Numbered from the stretch's first letter, positions 5,983 through 14,206 are shown. The stretch: DNA of 14,312 nucleotides from Terriglobales bacterium (GCA_019241735.1 JAFAWN010000154.1:1-14312), one strand, 5' to 3'. The notes: a model not told the origin generated them from the letters alone. A program made the numbers and translations.

Positions 5983-8238
5983 ATGGCAAGAATGATATCC
6001 AGTGCGCCCAAGGATGGAGGTTCCAGCCGGAAGAAAGCCATTATCTTCCTGGCCATTGGGATCACCCTGCTGTTTGGAATTCTGCTCTCACAATCCTCTT
6101 TTGACTTGCCCTTTCTAAATCCGGACACCAATCAGCAGTTACTGTTCTTTGCTGGGCTCTCTGCGCTGGTCTTCCTGCTTTTTGTGGCGCTGACCTTTGT
6201 TCTGGGGCGCAACCTGGTAAAAGTTTTTGCCGAGCGCCGGCTCGGAGTGCTGGGATCAAAGTTCCGCACCCGCATGGTTGTAGCCAGCCTGCTGCTATCG
6301 TTCCTGCCGGTTATTGTGATGTTCTGGTTCGCCTATGGACTGATGAACCGTTCCATCGACAAATGGTTCTCTCGTCCGGTTGAAGAGGTCAGGGAAGACA
6401 CAGCAACCATGGCGTCACTGCTCTCCACTTATGCGCAGGAGAACGCGAATGTGGAAGCGGTTGCCATTGCAGCCTCTCCGGAAACGCAACGAGCCTATTC
6501 GAGCGATAACTTCTCCACGCTGGTTAATGAATTTCGCCGGCGTGAAGTTGAACTCCAGGGCGGGTTTGTGGTGGCACTATCCTCGCCAGATAACATCGCC
6601 GAGGCAAGTTTTGGGACGCCTGCTGCATGGGACCAGCTGAAATCAAAGCTGCCAACTGCAATGGCTGCCTCTGGACCTCCGATGCACCTTACCTGGAATC
6701 AGACCGACTACATCCTTGGAAGTGCACCGGTCGATGGGCATGGATTGATCGTGGTAGCGACTCCATTGCCGCGTAAATTCTCCGAGACTCTCCGACAGGT
6801 GGAAGCGAGCCAGAGGCGATACCTGGAACTCAGCCGGCAACGCAAGCTCGTGCGTCGCACCTACATGGGTTTGCTAATGTTGCTCACAGTGCTGGTTCTG
6901 TTTGCTACCACTTGGCTGGCGCTCTTTCTTTCCAAGCTGGTCACACGCCCTGTGGCCGCGCTGGCCGAAGCCACGCAAGAGATTTCCCGGGGACGTCTTG
7001 ACTACCGGGTTGACGTGATGGCGGCGGATGAAATCGGAGACTTGGTGCGATCGTTTAATCGCATGGCGGAAGAACTTGAAGCCAGCCGCCGCCAGATCGA
7101 AGCATCCAGCCATGAGCTGGGCGAAGCCAACATCGCATTAGAGCAGCGCCACCGCCACATTGAAACCATTCTGGAGAGTATCCCCACCGGCGTGCTTTCG
7201 CTCGATGCAGACCGTCGCATCACCCACGTGAATCAGGCCTTGCTAAGGTTGTTTCACTCCCGTGGTGAGGAATCCGGCGCCTCCGGCATCCTGATCGGCG
7301 CAGTTCTGCGCGATGTGTTTCCGGAGGACATCCTGGAAGGCCTGGAACCGCTGCTGCGACGTGCTGATCGTATGGGCACGACCACCACTCAAATGGAAAT
7401 TTCCATACAGCGGGTAAAGCTGAACACCGCCGTCACCGTGGCGACTCTCCAACATCAGGGGCGCCGTCTGGGTTATGTAATGGTCTTCGAGGACTTGTCT
7501 GACGTCCTGAAGGCGCAAAAGCAGGCGGCGTGGCGTGAGGTCGCGCGGCGGGTGGCGCACGAGATCAAGAACCCGCTGACCCCGATCGCACTCTCGGCCG
7601 AGCGCATTCGCCGGCATCTGGAGCGGGGAACAGCTCTCGATGCGGAGGGGCTGGCGATTCTTCATAACTGTGCCGAGACAATCGCCGGCTCCGTGGACAC
7701 AGTGCGCACCCTGGTCGACGAATTCTCCACCTTAGCGCGGTTTCCTACCGCACAGCCTCAGCCTGCCGACATAAATTCTATCGTGGAGAATGCTTTGTCG
7801 ATGTTCAATGGGCGTTTGGATAACATCCGCGTACGTACGTTTCTGGCCCCGGATCTACCCACAGTTATGGCGGATTCCGATGCTATAAAACGGGCCTTGG
7901 CAAACCTCGTCGATAACGCCGCGGAGGCGATGAGCGGAGCTGCCGTGCGCGAAATTGAAATTTCGACGTCGCTGGTAGCGAGCCACGATGCAGTTGAGGT
8001 TATCGTTGCGGACACCGGCCACGGTGTAACCCAGGAATTGAAGGAGCGGCTTTTTCTGCCCTACTTTTCCACCAAGAAGCGGGGGACTGGCCTCGGACTC
8101 GCAATTGTAAGCCGCATCATCGAAGATCATCACGGGTCTATTCGCGTGGAAGAAAACCGGCCCGCCGGCGCGCGCTTCGTCGTGGAGCTTCCCGTCGCTC
8201 TCGAGAGCGCGGGCGTTGCCTCCCTACAGCATGTCTAA
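5983..8238 (+). CDS. ntrY: NtrY-like membrane sensor histidine kinase
   Basis: A 751-residue kinase of NtrY architecture. Hydrophobic helices lie at about 19-35, 53-75, 98-120 and 294-316, with a roughly 170-residue extracytoplasmic domain between the last two. Next come a HAMP domain (about 317-370), a PAS domain (about 390-500), the phosphoacceptor box with H526 in VAHEIKNPLTPIALSAERIR, and an HATPase domain with N-box NLVDN (641-645), DTGHG (677-681) and GTGLGL (701-706). The H-box with NPLTPI is characteristic of NtrY. It should phosphorylate the overlapping downstream regulator. NtrY/NtrX pairs are known in nitrogen, redox or envelope responses; the signal here is unknown. ATG 5983 is chosen; TTG 5965 (six residues longer) and ATG 5992 are also in frame, none with a good Shine-Dalgarno. 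Confidence 0.9.
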   Translation: MARMISSAPKDGGSSRKKAIIFLAIGITLLFGILLSQSSFDLPFLNPDTNQQLLFFAGLSALVFLLFVALTFVLGRNLVKVFAERRLGVLGSKFRTRMVVASLLLSFLPVIVMFWFAYGLMNRSIDKWFSRPVEEVREDTATMASLLSTYAQENANVEAVAIAASPETQRAYSSDNFSTLVNEFRRREVELQGGFVVALSSPDNIAEASFGTPAAWDQLKSKLPTAMAASGPPMHLTWNQTDYILGSAPVDGHGLIVVATPLPRKFSETLRQVEASQRRYLELSRQRKLVRRTYMGLLMLLTVLVLFATTWLALFLSKLVTRPVAALAEATQEISRGRLDYRVDVMAADEIGDLVRSFNRMAEELEASRRQIEASSHELGEANIALEQRHRHIETILESIPTGVLSLDADRRITHVNQALLRLFHSRGEESGASGILIGAVLRDVFPEDILEGLEPLLRRADRMGTTTTQMEISIQRVKLNTAVTVATLQHQGRRLGYVMVFEDLSDVLKAQKQAAWREVARRVAHEIKNPLTPIALSAERIRRHLERGTALDAEGLAILHNCAETIAGSVDTVRTLVDEFSTLARFPTAQPQPADINSIVENALSMFNGRLDNIRVRTFLAPDLPTVMADSDAIKRALANLVDNAAEAMSGAAVREIEISTSLVASHDAVEVIVADTGHGVTQELKERLFLPYFSTKKRGTGLGLAIVSRIIEDHHGSIRVEENRPAGARFVVELPVALESAGVASLQHV

Positions 8239-9586
8239 CATTTTGATCGTGGACGACGAATCGAGTATCCGGCAGTCCCTCAAGGGGGTGCTGGAGGATG
8301 AAGGCTACCAGGCTTCAACTACCGAGAGCGGGGAAGCCTGCCTGGAGATGCTGCGCAAGCGCGCTTTCGACGTTGTGCTCCTGGATGTCTGGCTTCCGGG
8401 GATAGATGGCCTGGAAACGCTGCAGCGAATTCGCGACAGCGAAACCGCCCCGGAGGTCATAATGATTTCCGGCCATGGGACGATTGAAACGGCGGTGCGC
8501 GCGACCAAGCTTGGGGCTTATGACTTCCTGGAAAAGCCGCTCTCGATTGAAAAAACTTTAATCCTGCTCAAGCACGCCCTGGACGCCAAACGCCTGCGGC
8601 AGGAAAACCGGGACCTCAAGAAGCAGCTCACCCCCCGCAGCGTAATCGTCGGAGAAAGTGTTCCTACTAAAGCGTTGCGACAGCAGATTCAATTGATGGC
8701 GCCCACCAACGGCAGGGTGCTGGTGTACGGGGAATCGGGAAGCGGGAAAGAGCTGGTTGCGCATGCGATACATGCGCGCAGCCTGCGCAAAGATGAGATG
8801 TTCGTCGAAGTAAATTGTGCCGCGATTCCAGAAGATTTGATTGAGAGCGAACTTTTCGGCCACCGCAAAGGATCATTTCTCGCGGCAACGGCTGATAAAG
8901 AAGGAAAATTTCAGAAAGCGCACGGCGGAACCTTGTTTCTGGATGAAATTGGGGACATGAGCCTTAAGACCCAGTCCAAGGTCTTGAGGACCCTCGACGA
9001 GCAGCGATTTTCCCCGGTGGGGAGCGACGAAACCGTCACCGTGGATACACGTGTCATCGCCTCTACCAACAAGGACCTGGAAGAGGAGATTTCGCGCGGC
9101 AACTTTCGAGAGGATCTGTTCTATCGCTTGAACGTAATTCCTTTCTCCGTCCCGCCATTGCGCGAGCGCAAAGAAGATATCCCGCTGCTGGCGCGTCATT
9201 TTATGAAGGAATTTTCCGCCGCCTACGGACGCCGCCCCCGTGAAATCGCTGACGACGCCGTTGACGCCCTAATGCGTTATGCGTGGCCTGGCAATGTGCG
9301 CGAGCTGCGAAACGTGATCGAACGGATAGTGATTATGAACCCCACGACCAGCCGTTTTGAGCGCAAGCATCTTCCGCCGCTGATTTATCGCGATGGCGCG
9401 CGGCGTCCGGCGGGAGCGGAATTTTCATCGCTGCATGAGGCCAGAGCCGCCTATGAACGCGACTATATCCTGAAGAAACTGGATGAGCATCACGGCAACG
9501 TAAGCCGCACGGCAGAAGTGCTGGGGCTGGAACGCAGCCATCTTTACCGGAAAATGAAGACCCTGGGCATTGCCGCGAAAGAATAG
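8231..9586 (+). CDS. ntrX: NtrX-like response regulator (NtrC family) with altered GAFTGA loop
   Basis: A 451-residue regulator with three domains. The receiver (about 1-120) has its phosphoacceptor at D52 in VLLDVWLP and an acidic pair in IVDDE. The AAA+ domain has Walker A GESGSGKE (167-174), Walker B FLDEIGD with D238 and E239, and the FREDLFYRLNVIPF and PPLRERKEDIP sensor/arginine-finger regions. The C-terminal Fis-type helix-turn-helix ends in NVSRTAEVLGLERSHLYRKM. The loop that contacts sigma-54, normally GAFTGA, reads GSFLAA (214-219), so sigma-54 activation is doubtful. Start: ATG 8231, overlapping the kinase stop by eight bases, which implies translational coupling; TTG 8216 would only extend it five residues. 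Overall similarity is closer to NtrX than to NtrC. Confidence 0.9.
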   Translation: MSNILIVDDESSIRQSLKGVLEDEGYQASTTESGEACLEMLRKRAFDVVLLDVWLPGIDGLETLQRIRDSETAPEVIMISGHGTIETAVRATKLGAYDFLEKPLSIEKTLILLKHALDAKRLRQENRDLKKQLTPRSVIVGESVPTKALRQQIQLMAPTNGRVLVYGESGSGKELVAHAIHARSLRKDEMFVEVNCAAIPEDLIESELFGHRKGSFLAATADKEGKFQKAHGGTLFLDEIGDMSLKTQSKVLRTLDEQRFSPVGSDETVTVDTRVIASTNKDLEEEISRGNFREDLFYRLNVIPFSVPPLRERKEDIPLLARHFMKEFSAAYGRRPREIADDAVDALMRYAWPGNVRELRNVIERIVIMNPTTSRFERKHLPPLIYRDGARRPAGAEFSSLHEARAAYERDYILKKLDEHHGNVSRTAEVLGLERSHLYRKMKTLGIAAKE

Positions 9587-9595
9587 TTGCACCAA

Positions 9596-10057
9596 TCAGC
9601 GTTTTACCATCTGGATCTCGGTGCCATGGTTCAGGAATTTGACCTCATCCATGAGCTGAGTAATCAGGAAAATACCGCGGCCGCCCTCGGAAAGCACGTT
9701 TTCCTCATGGACGGGATTTGCAATCTTCGAGGGATCATACCCCGTCCCCGGGTCCCGCACCGCGATGAAAATTCCCTGGGCATTGTCACATGCAATCTCA
9801 CAGTGCACTACTTTTGACGCATCGCCTTTCGCGCCATGTTCCACCGCATTCGCCAGCGCCTCGGTTAACACCAACTCGAGTAGGTCCTGCTTCCCCTCCA
9901 GGCATTGTTCCTGACCGATCATTCGCAGCACGCTGTCCACTACCGGCGCAACCGCATTGCGCTCACCGGCCAGCGACAGCTTCAGCCGTATGGCAGCCCG
10001 GGTGGGATCAAAATTTACCGCTGCGGGAAGATCAGGATTCGCAGAGTTGGAAGGCAT
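9596..10057 (-). CDS. RsbW-like anti-sigma factor / serine-threonine kinase ATPase domain protein
   Basis: A 153-residue stand-alone GHKL ATPase of the HATPase_c_2 (RsbW/SpoIIAB) type. The N-box is ELVLTEALANAVEHG (61-75) with E66 and N70, followed by the ATP-lid motif RDPGTGYDPSKI (101-112) and GGRGIFLI (125-132). Such proteins either sequester an alternative sigma factor or phosphorylate a STAS-domain antagonist. No sigma factor, STAS protein or PP2C phosphatase is in the window, so its partners are unknown. It is the last gene of the minus-strand block, 58 bases after era, and its stop is nine bases from the convergent ntrX stop. ATG 10057 lacks an obvious Shine-Dalgarno. Confidence 0.87.
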   Translation of the reverse strand: MPSNSANPDLPAAVNFDPTRAAIRLKLSLAGERNAVAPVVDSVLRMIGQEQCLEGKQDLLELVLTEALANAVEHGAKGDASKVVHCEIACDNAQGIFIAVRDPGTGYDPSKIANPVHEENVLSEGGRGIFLITQLMDEVKFLNHGTEIQMVKR

Positions 10058-10115
10058 TGTGGGCTTAGATAGTAAAACAGATGCAGCTCTAGCAGGAGTG
10101 CTGTAGGGCGAAAAA

Positions 10116-11057
10116 TCACACTTTCGCGCGCCCCGAAAGCTGCTCCAGTTGCCGGCGCCAGTCGAGTTGCTCTACAAAATCGTGTGAGTCCCGCCAATCG
10201 GCGCGAACTTTTACGAAGAGTTCCAGAAAGACCCGGGTGCCGAGCATGGTTTCAATTTCCATCCGGGCCGACGTCCCGATTTTCTTCAGCATGAGTCCGC
10301 CTTTGCCGACCAGAATTCCCTTTTGCCCCTCGCGTTCGCAAAAGATTGCCGCAGCAATGCGTGTTAGGCTGCCCTTTTCCTCGAACTCCTCGATGACCAC
10401 ACTGGTGGAGTAGGGGACCTCCTCGCTGGTTTCGAAGAGAATTTGTTCGCGGATAATCTCGGCCGCCATGAAACGCTCGGGCTGGTCGGTAATCTGGTCC
10501 TCAGGAAAGTAGCGCGGACCCTCTGGCAGCCCCTGCAGTATGGTTTCCAACAGGACGTCGAGACCTTCGCGCTTTTTGGCCGAGAGCGGGATAATTTGTT
10601 TAAAAGAGTGCAGCTTCGACCAGGAATCAATCAGCGGCAAGAGCTTTCCCTTGTCGCTGTGCAAGAGGTCAATCTTATTTAAGAGAAGAAGCGCCGGAGT
10701 CTTTGCCCTTCTGATCATATTGAGCACGGAGCGATCCTCCGCCTCGAACTTGCGGGTAGCATCCACGATCAGCAATGAAAGGTCGCAGCCTTCCAGAGCC
10801 TCGTGTACTTCTCCCATCATCCTTCGTCCCAACAGGCTCGCCGGCTGATGTATTCCCGGTGTATCGAGAAGGATTACCTGAGCCGCTTGCCTGCCCTTGC
10901 GCCGCGGTATATGCAATACCCCGAGGATGCGGTTACGGGTGGTTTGCGGCTTGGGGCTGACAATGGCAAGCTTCTCGCCCACGAGGGCATTCAACAGGGT
11001 TGATTTGCCGGCATTGGGGCGGCCGAGAATGCAGACGAAACCGGAGCGAAATGCCAT
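10116..11057 (-). CDS. era: GTPase Era
   Basis: Era is the essential GTPase that binds the 3-prime end of 16S rRNA and assists 30S subunit assembly. The 313-residue protein has the full set of signatures: G1 GRPNAGKS (12-19), the G2 region around PQTTRNRI (37-44), G3 DTPG (65-68), G4 NKID (127-130), G5 SAK (159-161), and a C-terminal KH domain with GKGG at 251-254. It lies 14 bases downstream of the CorC-type gene with no clear Shine-Dalgarno, which suggests translational coupling within the phoH-ybeY-corC-era run. That order is a widespread bacterial arrangement and supports joint expression of rRNA maturation factors. Confidence 0.98.
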   Translation of the reverse strand: MAFRSGFVCILGRPNAGKSTLLNALVGEKLAIVSPKPQTTRNRILGVLHIPRRKGRQAAQVILLDTPGIHQPASLLGRRMMGEVHEALEGCDLSLLIVDATRKFEAEDRSVLNMIRRAKTPALLLLNKIDLLHSDKGKLLPLIDSWSKLHSFKQIIPLSAKKREGLDVLLETILQGLPEGPRYFPEDQITDQPERFMAAEIIREQILFETSEEVPYSTSVVIEEFEEKGSLTRIAAAIFCEREGQKGILVGKGGLMLKKIGTSARMEIETMLGTRVFLELFVKVRADWRDSHDFVEQLDWRRQLEQLSGRAKV

Positions 11058-11071
11058 ACGCGGCAGCCAGT

Positions 11072-12337
11072 CTACATCAGCTTGAGCTGGGTTGGCTGCG
11101 CCACAGATACCCGCAGACGTTCCACCCGGCGGCCGGTGGATTGAAGCACCTCGAAGCGCAGGCCATCAGCTTCGATGACCTCGCCATTGTGGGGAATCCT
11201 TCCCGCCATTTCACTCACCAACCCGGCAATGGTCGTGGACTCTTTGCCCTCGAGCCGCATTCCGAATAACTCGTCCAGCCGGTCGATATCCATGCTGCCG
11301 GGCACGACGTAGGATTGGTCCCCTTCCCGGACGACCTGGGCCTTCTCATGCTCGTCGCCGATTTCGCCCACAATCTCTTCTACCAGGTCCTCAATGGTGA
11401 CCAACCCCGCGACCCCGCCGTATTCATCGACAACAATCGCCATGCGGAGATTGTTTCTCTGCATCTCACGCAAGAGGTCACTGCTCAATTTGCTCTCAGG
11501 AACAAAATAGAGGTCCTTGCGCATCAGGCTGTCCACAGTGCGGGATCGTGCCTCAGCATCTGTAACCTGGAGAACGTCCTGAGCGTAAACGATCCCCTTA
11601 ATGTTGTGGATTGTGCCCTCGAAAACCGGTACTCGCGAAAAGGGCTTGAGGCGCAACATCTCAATAAACTGCTCGACGGTAGTGTTTGAAGAAACCGCGA
11701 CGATTTCCGGTCTGGGCTTCATTGCCTCGCGGACCGTCTTCTCGCCAAATTCGACCACTGACTGGATGAGGTCACGATTGCTTTCGTCAAGAATTCCCTC
11801 TTCCTGGCCCGCCTCGATCAAGGCCTCAACCGCTTCGGCCTGGCTCTCCGGTTGTTCCTCGGAATGCTCCCGGGTCAAGGCCACTACGGATTGCAGGAAC
11901 CCTAAAGCAATGGTGATCGGCAGGGTCATGTAAATAAGAGTGCGCAGCAGCCAAACCCATCGTTCCAGCCACAGTCCCCTGGTGCGGGAGAAGAAGACGA
12001 AGGGTAGAAAGCGGTTAAAAATTATCACTATCAATATCAGGCTTAGGGTTCCTTGAAGGATTTCCCGCGCGCTCCAGGCGCCATCACGGAACACCACAAA
12101 ACCGACCATCATCGCAATCGCGGCAGTGGTGAGTTGCGAAACCACCGCCATCGACAGCGCTGCACGGGTGCGGCTCACCCCTAATTTGGGTTCGACCTTC
12201 TGTTCGAAGGCGTCAATATTGAGCTGAAACTCACGCGAAAGGAATTTGCCAATTTCGGCGTAAAGCCTGTCCACATAAGAAGCCAGCGTCAGAAGACCGA
12301 GCATCAACGCGAATGCCAGCGCCACCCCAAGGATCAT
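11072..12337 (-). CDS. CorC/HlyC/CNNM-type membrane protein with CBS pair
   Basis: A 421-residue inner-membrane protein. Hydrophobic segments at about 1-20, 61-83, 94-116 and 124-150 form the DUF21/CNNM-like membrane part. Two CBS domains follow (about 205-262 and 270-328; VDEYGGVAGLVTIEDLVEEI is the typical second-CBS end), then a CorC_HlyC C-terminal domain (about 340-418). Family members are linked to magnesium and cobalt efflux or resistance; the older hemolysin name is historical. The ATG at 12337 overlaps the ybeY stop as ATGA (12334-12337). A GGAGG inside the ybeY 3-prime end sits about nine bases upstream, so translation is likely coupled. The membrane part is less conserved in appearance than the CBS part, so the exact transport role is uncertain. 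Confidence 0.92.
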   Translation of the reverse strand: MILGVALAFALMLGLLTLASYVDRLYAEIGKFLSREFQLNIDAFEQKVEPKLGVSRTRAALSMAVVSQLTTAAIAMMVGFVVFRDGAWSAREILQGTLSLILIVIIFNRFLPFVFFSRTRGLWLERWVWLLRTLIYMTLPITIALGFLQSVVALTREHSEEQPESQAEAVEALIEAGQEEGILDESNRDLIQSVVEFGEKTVREAMKPRPEIVAVSSNTTVEQFIEMLRLKPFSRVPVFEGTIHNIKGIVYAQDVLQVTDAEARSRTVDSLMRKDLYFVPESKLSSDLLREMQRNNLRMAIVVDEYGGVAGLVTIEDLVEEIVGEIGDEHEKAQVVREGDQSYVVPGSMDIDRLDELFGMRLEGKESTTIAGLVSEMAGRIPHNGEVIEADGLRFEVLQSTGRRVERLRVSVAQPTQLKLM

Positions 12338-12792
12338 GATGCTTGCCTCCGGGGGGAGCGCGGTATCGTTCTAGTGATCAATCCCATTGGCAACCCAAGG
12401 GTTTTCCTCGCCCATTCCTCACGGTTTGCCATTTCTCCGCCGTCTTCCTCATGATCGTAGCCAGCCAGGTGAAGGATGCCGTGCAAGGTGAGAAGCTTGA
12501 CCTCCTCGGCGGCAGAGTGGCCTAGAGCGTCAGCATTGTGAGCGGCGAGTTCGGCTGAAATGGCAATATCCCCATGGGCTTTACCGGCAAAATCCAAGCC
12601 TGCTGGAAAAGAAAGTACATCCGTGGTTCTATTTTCGCCGCGGAATCGGCGGTTCAATTCGCGGATTTCCCGGCTGGTGGTCACCAACACGTCCACCGTT
12701 CCCTTCAGTTTTTCCACACGCTTGGCGCGCTGCACGAATCGTGACAACGCGAGTGCGGTCAATCCTGGCACTTTGTGTTTGAGAATCACCAT
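12334..12792 (-). CDS. ybeY: Endoribonuclease YbeY (16S rRNA maturation factor)
   Basis: YbeY is a single-strand-specific metallo-endoribonuclease acting in 16S rRNA 3-prime processing and ribosome quality control. The 152-residue protein is of family length. The zinc motif HGILHLAGYDH (104-114) supplies the three histidines H104, H108 and H114, and the upstream conserved block NRTTDVLSFP (54-63) is present. It sits 74 bases after phoH and overlaps the next gene by four bases, the classic phoH-ybeY-corC order. ATG 12792 has no good Shine-Dalgarno. No alternative in-frame start is obvious upstream. Confidence 0.97.
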   Translation of the reverse strand: MVILKHKVPGLTALALSRFVQRAKRVEKLKGTVDVLVTTSREIRELNRRFRGENRTTDVLSFPAGLDFAGKAHGDIAISAELAAHNADALGHSAAEEVKLLTLHGILHLAGYDHEEDGGEMANREEWARKTLGLPMGLITRTIPRSPRRQAS

Positions 12793-12866
12793 TCCGGTTG
12801 TGCTGCCAAACTTCGCGCAAATAATTAGGAGGGCCCATTGCCGGCGCCCCCCTCGAATGCTGCGCG

Positions 12867-13931
12867 CTATTGCTGAATTTCTGTTTCCGTCACTCCGTCC
12901 ACGGCATTTTCAAGCCGATTGGATCGCTGCGCATTGCCGCCATCAGGTGAAGACCTGGAGTCGAGCAGCTGTATCTGTTGTCCTTCGGCCCTCACTTTAT
13001 GCTCGTCGTAGGCGCGAATAATGCGCTGCACCAGGTGGTGGCGCACCACGTCGCCCTCATCGAAGTAAATGAAAGTGAGCCCTTCTACGCGCTTCAGCAC
13101 GTCCGAAGCCTCCAGAAGGCCGCTGCGCCGCGCATTAGGCAAGTCAATCTGAGTGACGTCCCCCGTAATGACCGCCTTCGAATTGAATCCCAGCCGGGTA
13201 ACGAACATCTTCATCTGCTCGGAGGTGGTATTTTGCGCCTCATCCAGGATCACGAAAGAATCGTTCAGAGTGCGTCCCCGCATGAACGCGATGGGAGCGA
13301 TCTCGATCACATTTTTTTCCAGATAGCGATCGACCTTCTCCGGCTCGATCATGTCGTAGAGTGCATCGTACAAAGGCCGCAGGTAGGGATCGATCTTCTC
13401 TTGCAGCGTGCCGGGCAGAAATCCCAGCCGTTCTCCGGCTTCGACCGCAGGGCGTGCCAGAATGATCCGATTCACGCGCTTGGATAAGAGGGCGGAAATT
13501 GCCATGGCAACGGCCAGATATGTTTTGCCGGTTCCCGCCGGTCCAATGCCAAATACCATGTCATGGCTTTCAATGGCTTCAAGATACCGCCGCTGGTTGA
13601 TGCTCTTGGGCTGAACTGTGCGCCGCCCGAACGAGCGCTGGCGTCCGGCCTCGGCTAAAGCCCTCAACGATGCCTTGGGGTCGGCGATCAGCACCCGCAG
13701 CATGCTGTTCAGGTCGCCATTGCTGAACACATGGCCAGTTCGTTGCAGGTAATCGTAATCGCTGAAAACGTGCTCCGCCCGGCCCACGTCGCGCGCCGCC
13801 CCTTCGAGCTCAATTGCATCTGAACGGAGACGGATCGCGACATTGAGCCCGTCTTCGAGGACCCGCAAATTTTCGTCCCGGGCGCCAAACAGGGTCTCGA
13901 TGCTGGGGGTAATCTCGATATTCTTCTTCAT
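12867..13931 (-). CDS. phoH: PhoH family (PhoH-like/YbeZ) ATPase
   Basis: A PhoH-type P-loop ATPase, the usual upstream partner of YbeY and implicated in RNA handling; biochemical knowledge of the family is limited. Counted from ATG 13931 (354 residues), Walker A is GPAGTGKT at 130-137 and Walker B is VILDEAQNTT with D230 and E231. The N-terminal SIETLFGARDENLRVLE is typical of the YbeZ branch. The last 40 or so residues are polar and probably disordered. An in-frame GTG at 13943 would add four residues; neither start has a clear Shine-Dalgarno, and the ATG is preferred because family members usually begin close to MKK. It is the first gene of the minus-strand block, so the operon promoter should lie in 13944-14206. 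Confidence 0.95.
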   Translation of the reverse strand: MKKNIEITPSIETLFGARDENLRVLEDGLNVAIRLRSDAIELEGAARDVGRAEHVFSDYDYLQRTGHVFSNGDLNSMLRVLIADPKASLRALAEAGRQRSFGRRTVQPKSINQRRYLEAIESHDMVFGIGPAGTGKTYLAVAMAISALLSKRVNRIILARPAVEAGERLGFLPGTLQEKIDPYLRPLYDALYDMIEPEKVDRYLEKNVIEIAPIAFMRGRTLNDSFVILDEAQNTTSEQMKMFVTRLGFNSKAVITGDVTQIDLPNARRSGLLEASDVLKRVEGLTFIYFDEGDVVRHHLVQRIIRAYDEHKVRAEGQQIQLLDSRSSPDGGNAQRSNRLENAVDGVTETEIQQ

Positions 13932-14028
13932 TCCATTAATCACTGGGCTGCTGGCGACTAGAGTGCAAAAAGCGCCGCGCGATCTTAGATGTGGGTTTTC
14001 GAGGACGGAGCGCAGCTATACGCGTTAA

Positions 14029-14040
14029 CAAATATATTTG
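14029..14040. promoter_or_regulatory. AT-rich perfect 12-bp palindrome, candidate operator or promoter element
   Basis: CAAATATATTTG is self-complementary over all 12 bases and stands out in a GC-rich surrounding. It lies about 98 bases upstream of the phoH start. It could be a regulator site or an AT-rich promoter element; no well-spaced minus-35 box was found for either strand. Confidence 0.4.
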
Positions 14041-14122
14041 GTCCTAGAGGAGGCGCATCGAAGTGCTGGGAGTGAGAATGCACTCAATTGCCATTAATCT
14101 AAGGGTACCGCCGCAGTGCAGC

Positions 14123-14183
14123 AACGTCAACTCATCCGGGGGTAGTGGGTCTTTATGATTTCCACAGGGCTTTAGAACGTCAA
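14123..14183 (+). repeat. Two direct copies of AACGTCAA
   Basis: The octamer occurs at 14123-14130 and 14176-14183, 53 bases apart start to start, close to five helical turns. The second copy abuts a TATAAA-like sequence (14184-14189) upstream of the exported-protein gene. It may be a regulator half-site pair or chance. Confidence 0.25.
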
Positions 14184-14206
14184 TATAAACTAGGGATATA
14201 GCCCAA

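Larger units (their letters stand above)
13944..14206. other. Divergent intergenic region between phoH and an exported-protein gene
   Basis: About 260 non-coding bases between divergently transcribed genes. It contains an AT-rich 12-bp palindrome (14029-14040), a weak inverted repeat GAGTG/CACTC (14070-14074 and 14081-14085), and a repeated octamer AACGTCAA (14123-14130 and 14176-14183). A minus-strand frame at 14044-14247 has no recognisable protein features. Promoters for both directions are expected here, but I cannot place them firmly. Confidence 0.65.

Noticed and set aside
7243..7665. 140-codon minus-strand frame antisense to the NtrY-like gene
   Set aside because: It overlaps the PAS and His-kinase coding region, which is clearly real on the plus strand.
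12978..13487. 169-codon plus-strand frame antisense to phoH
   Set aside because: It is a shadow frame over the PhoH ATPase core; no supporting motif.
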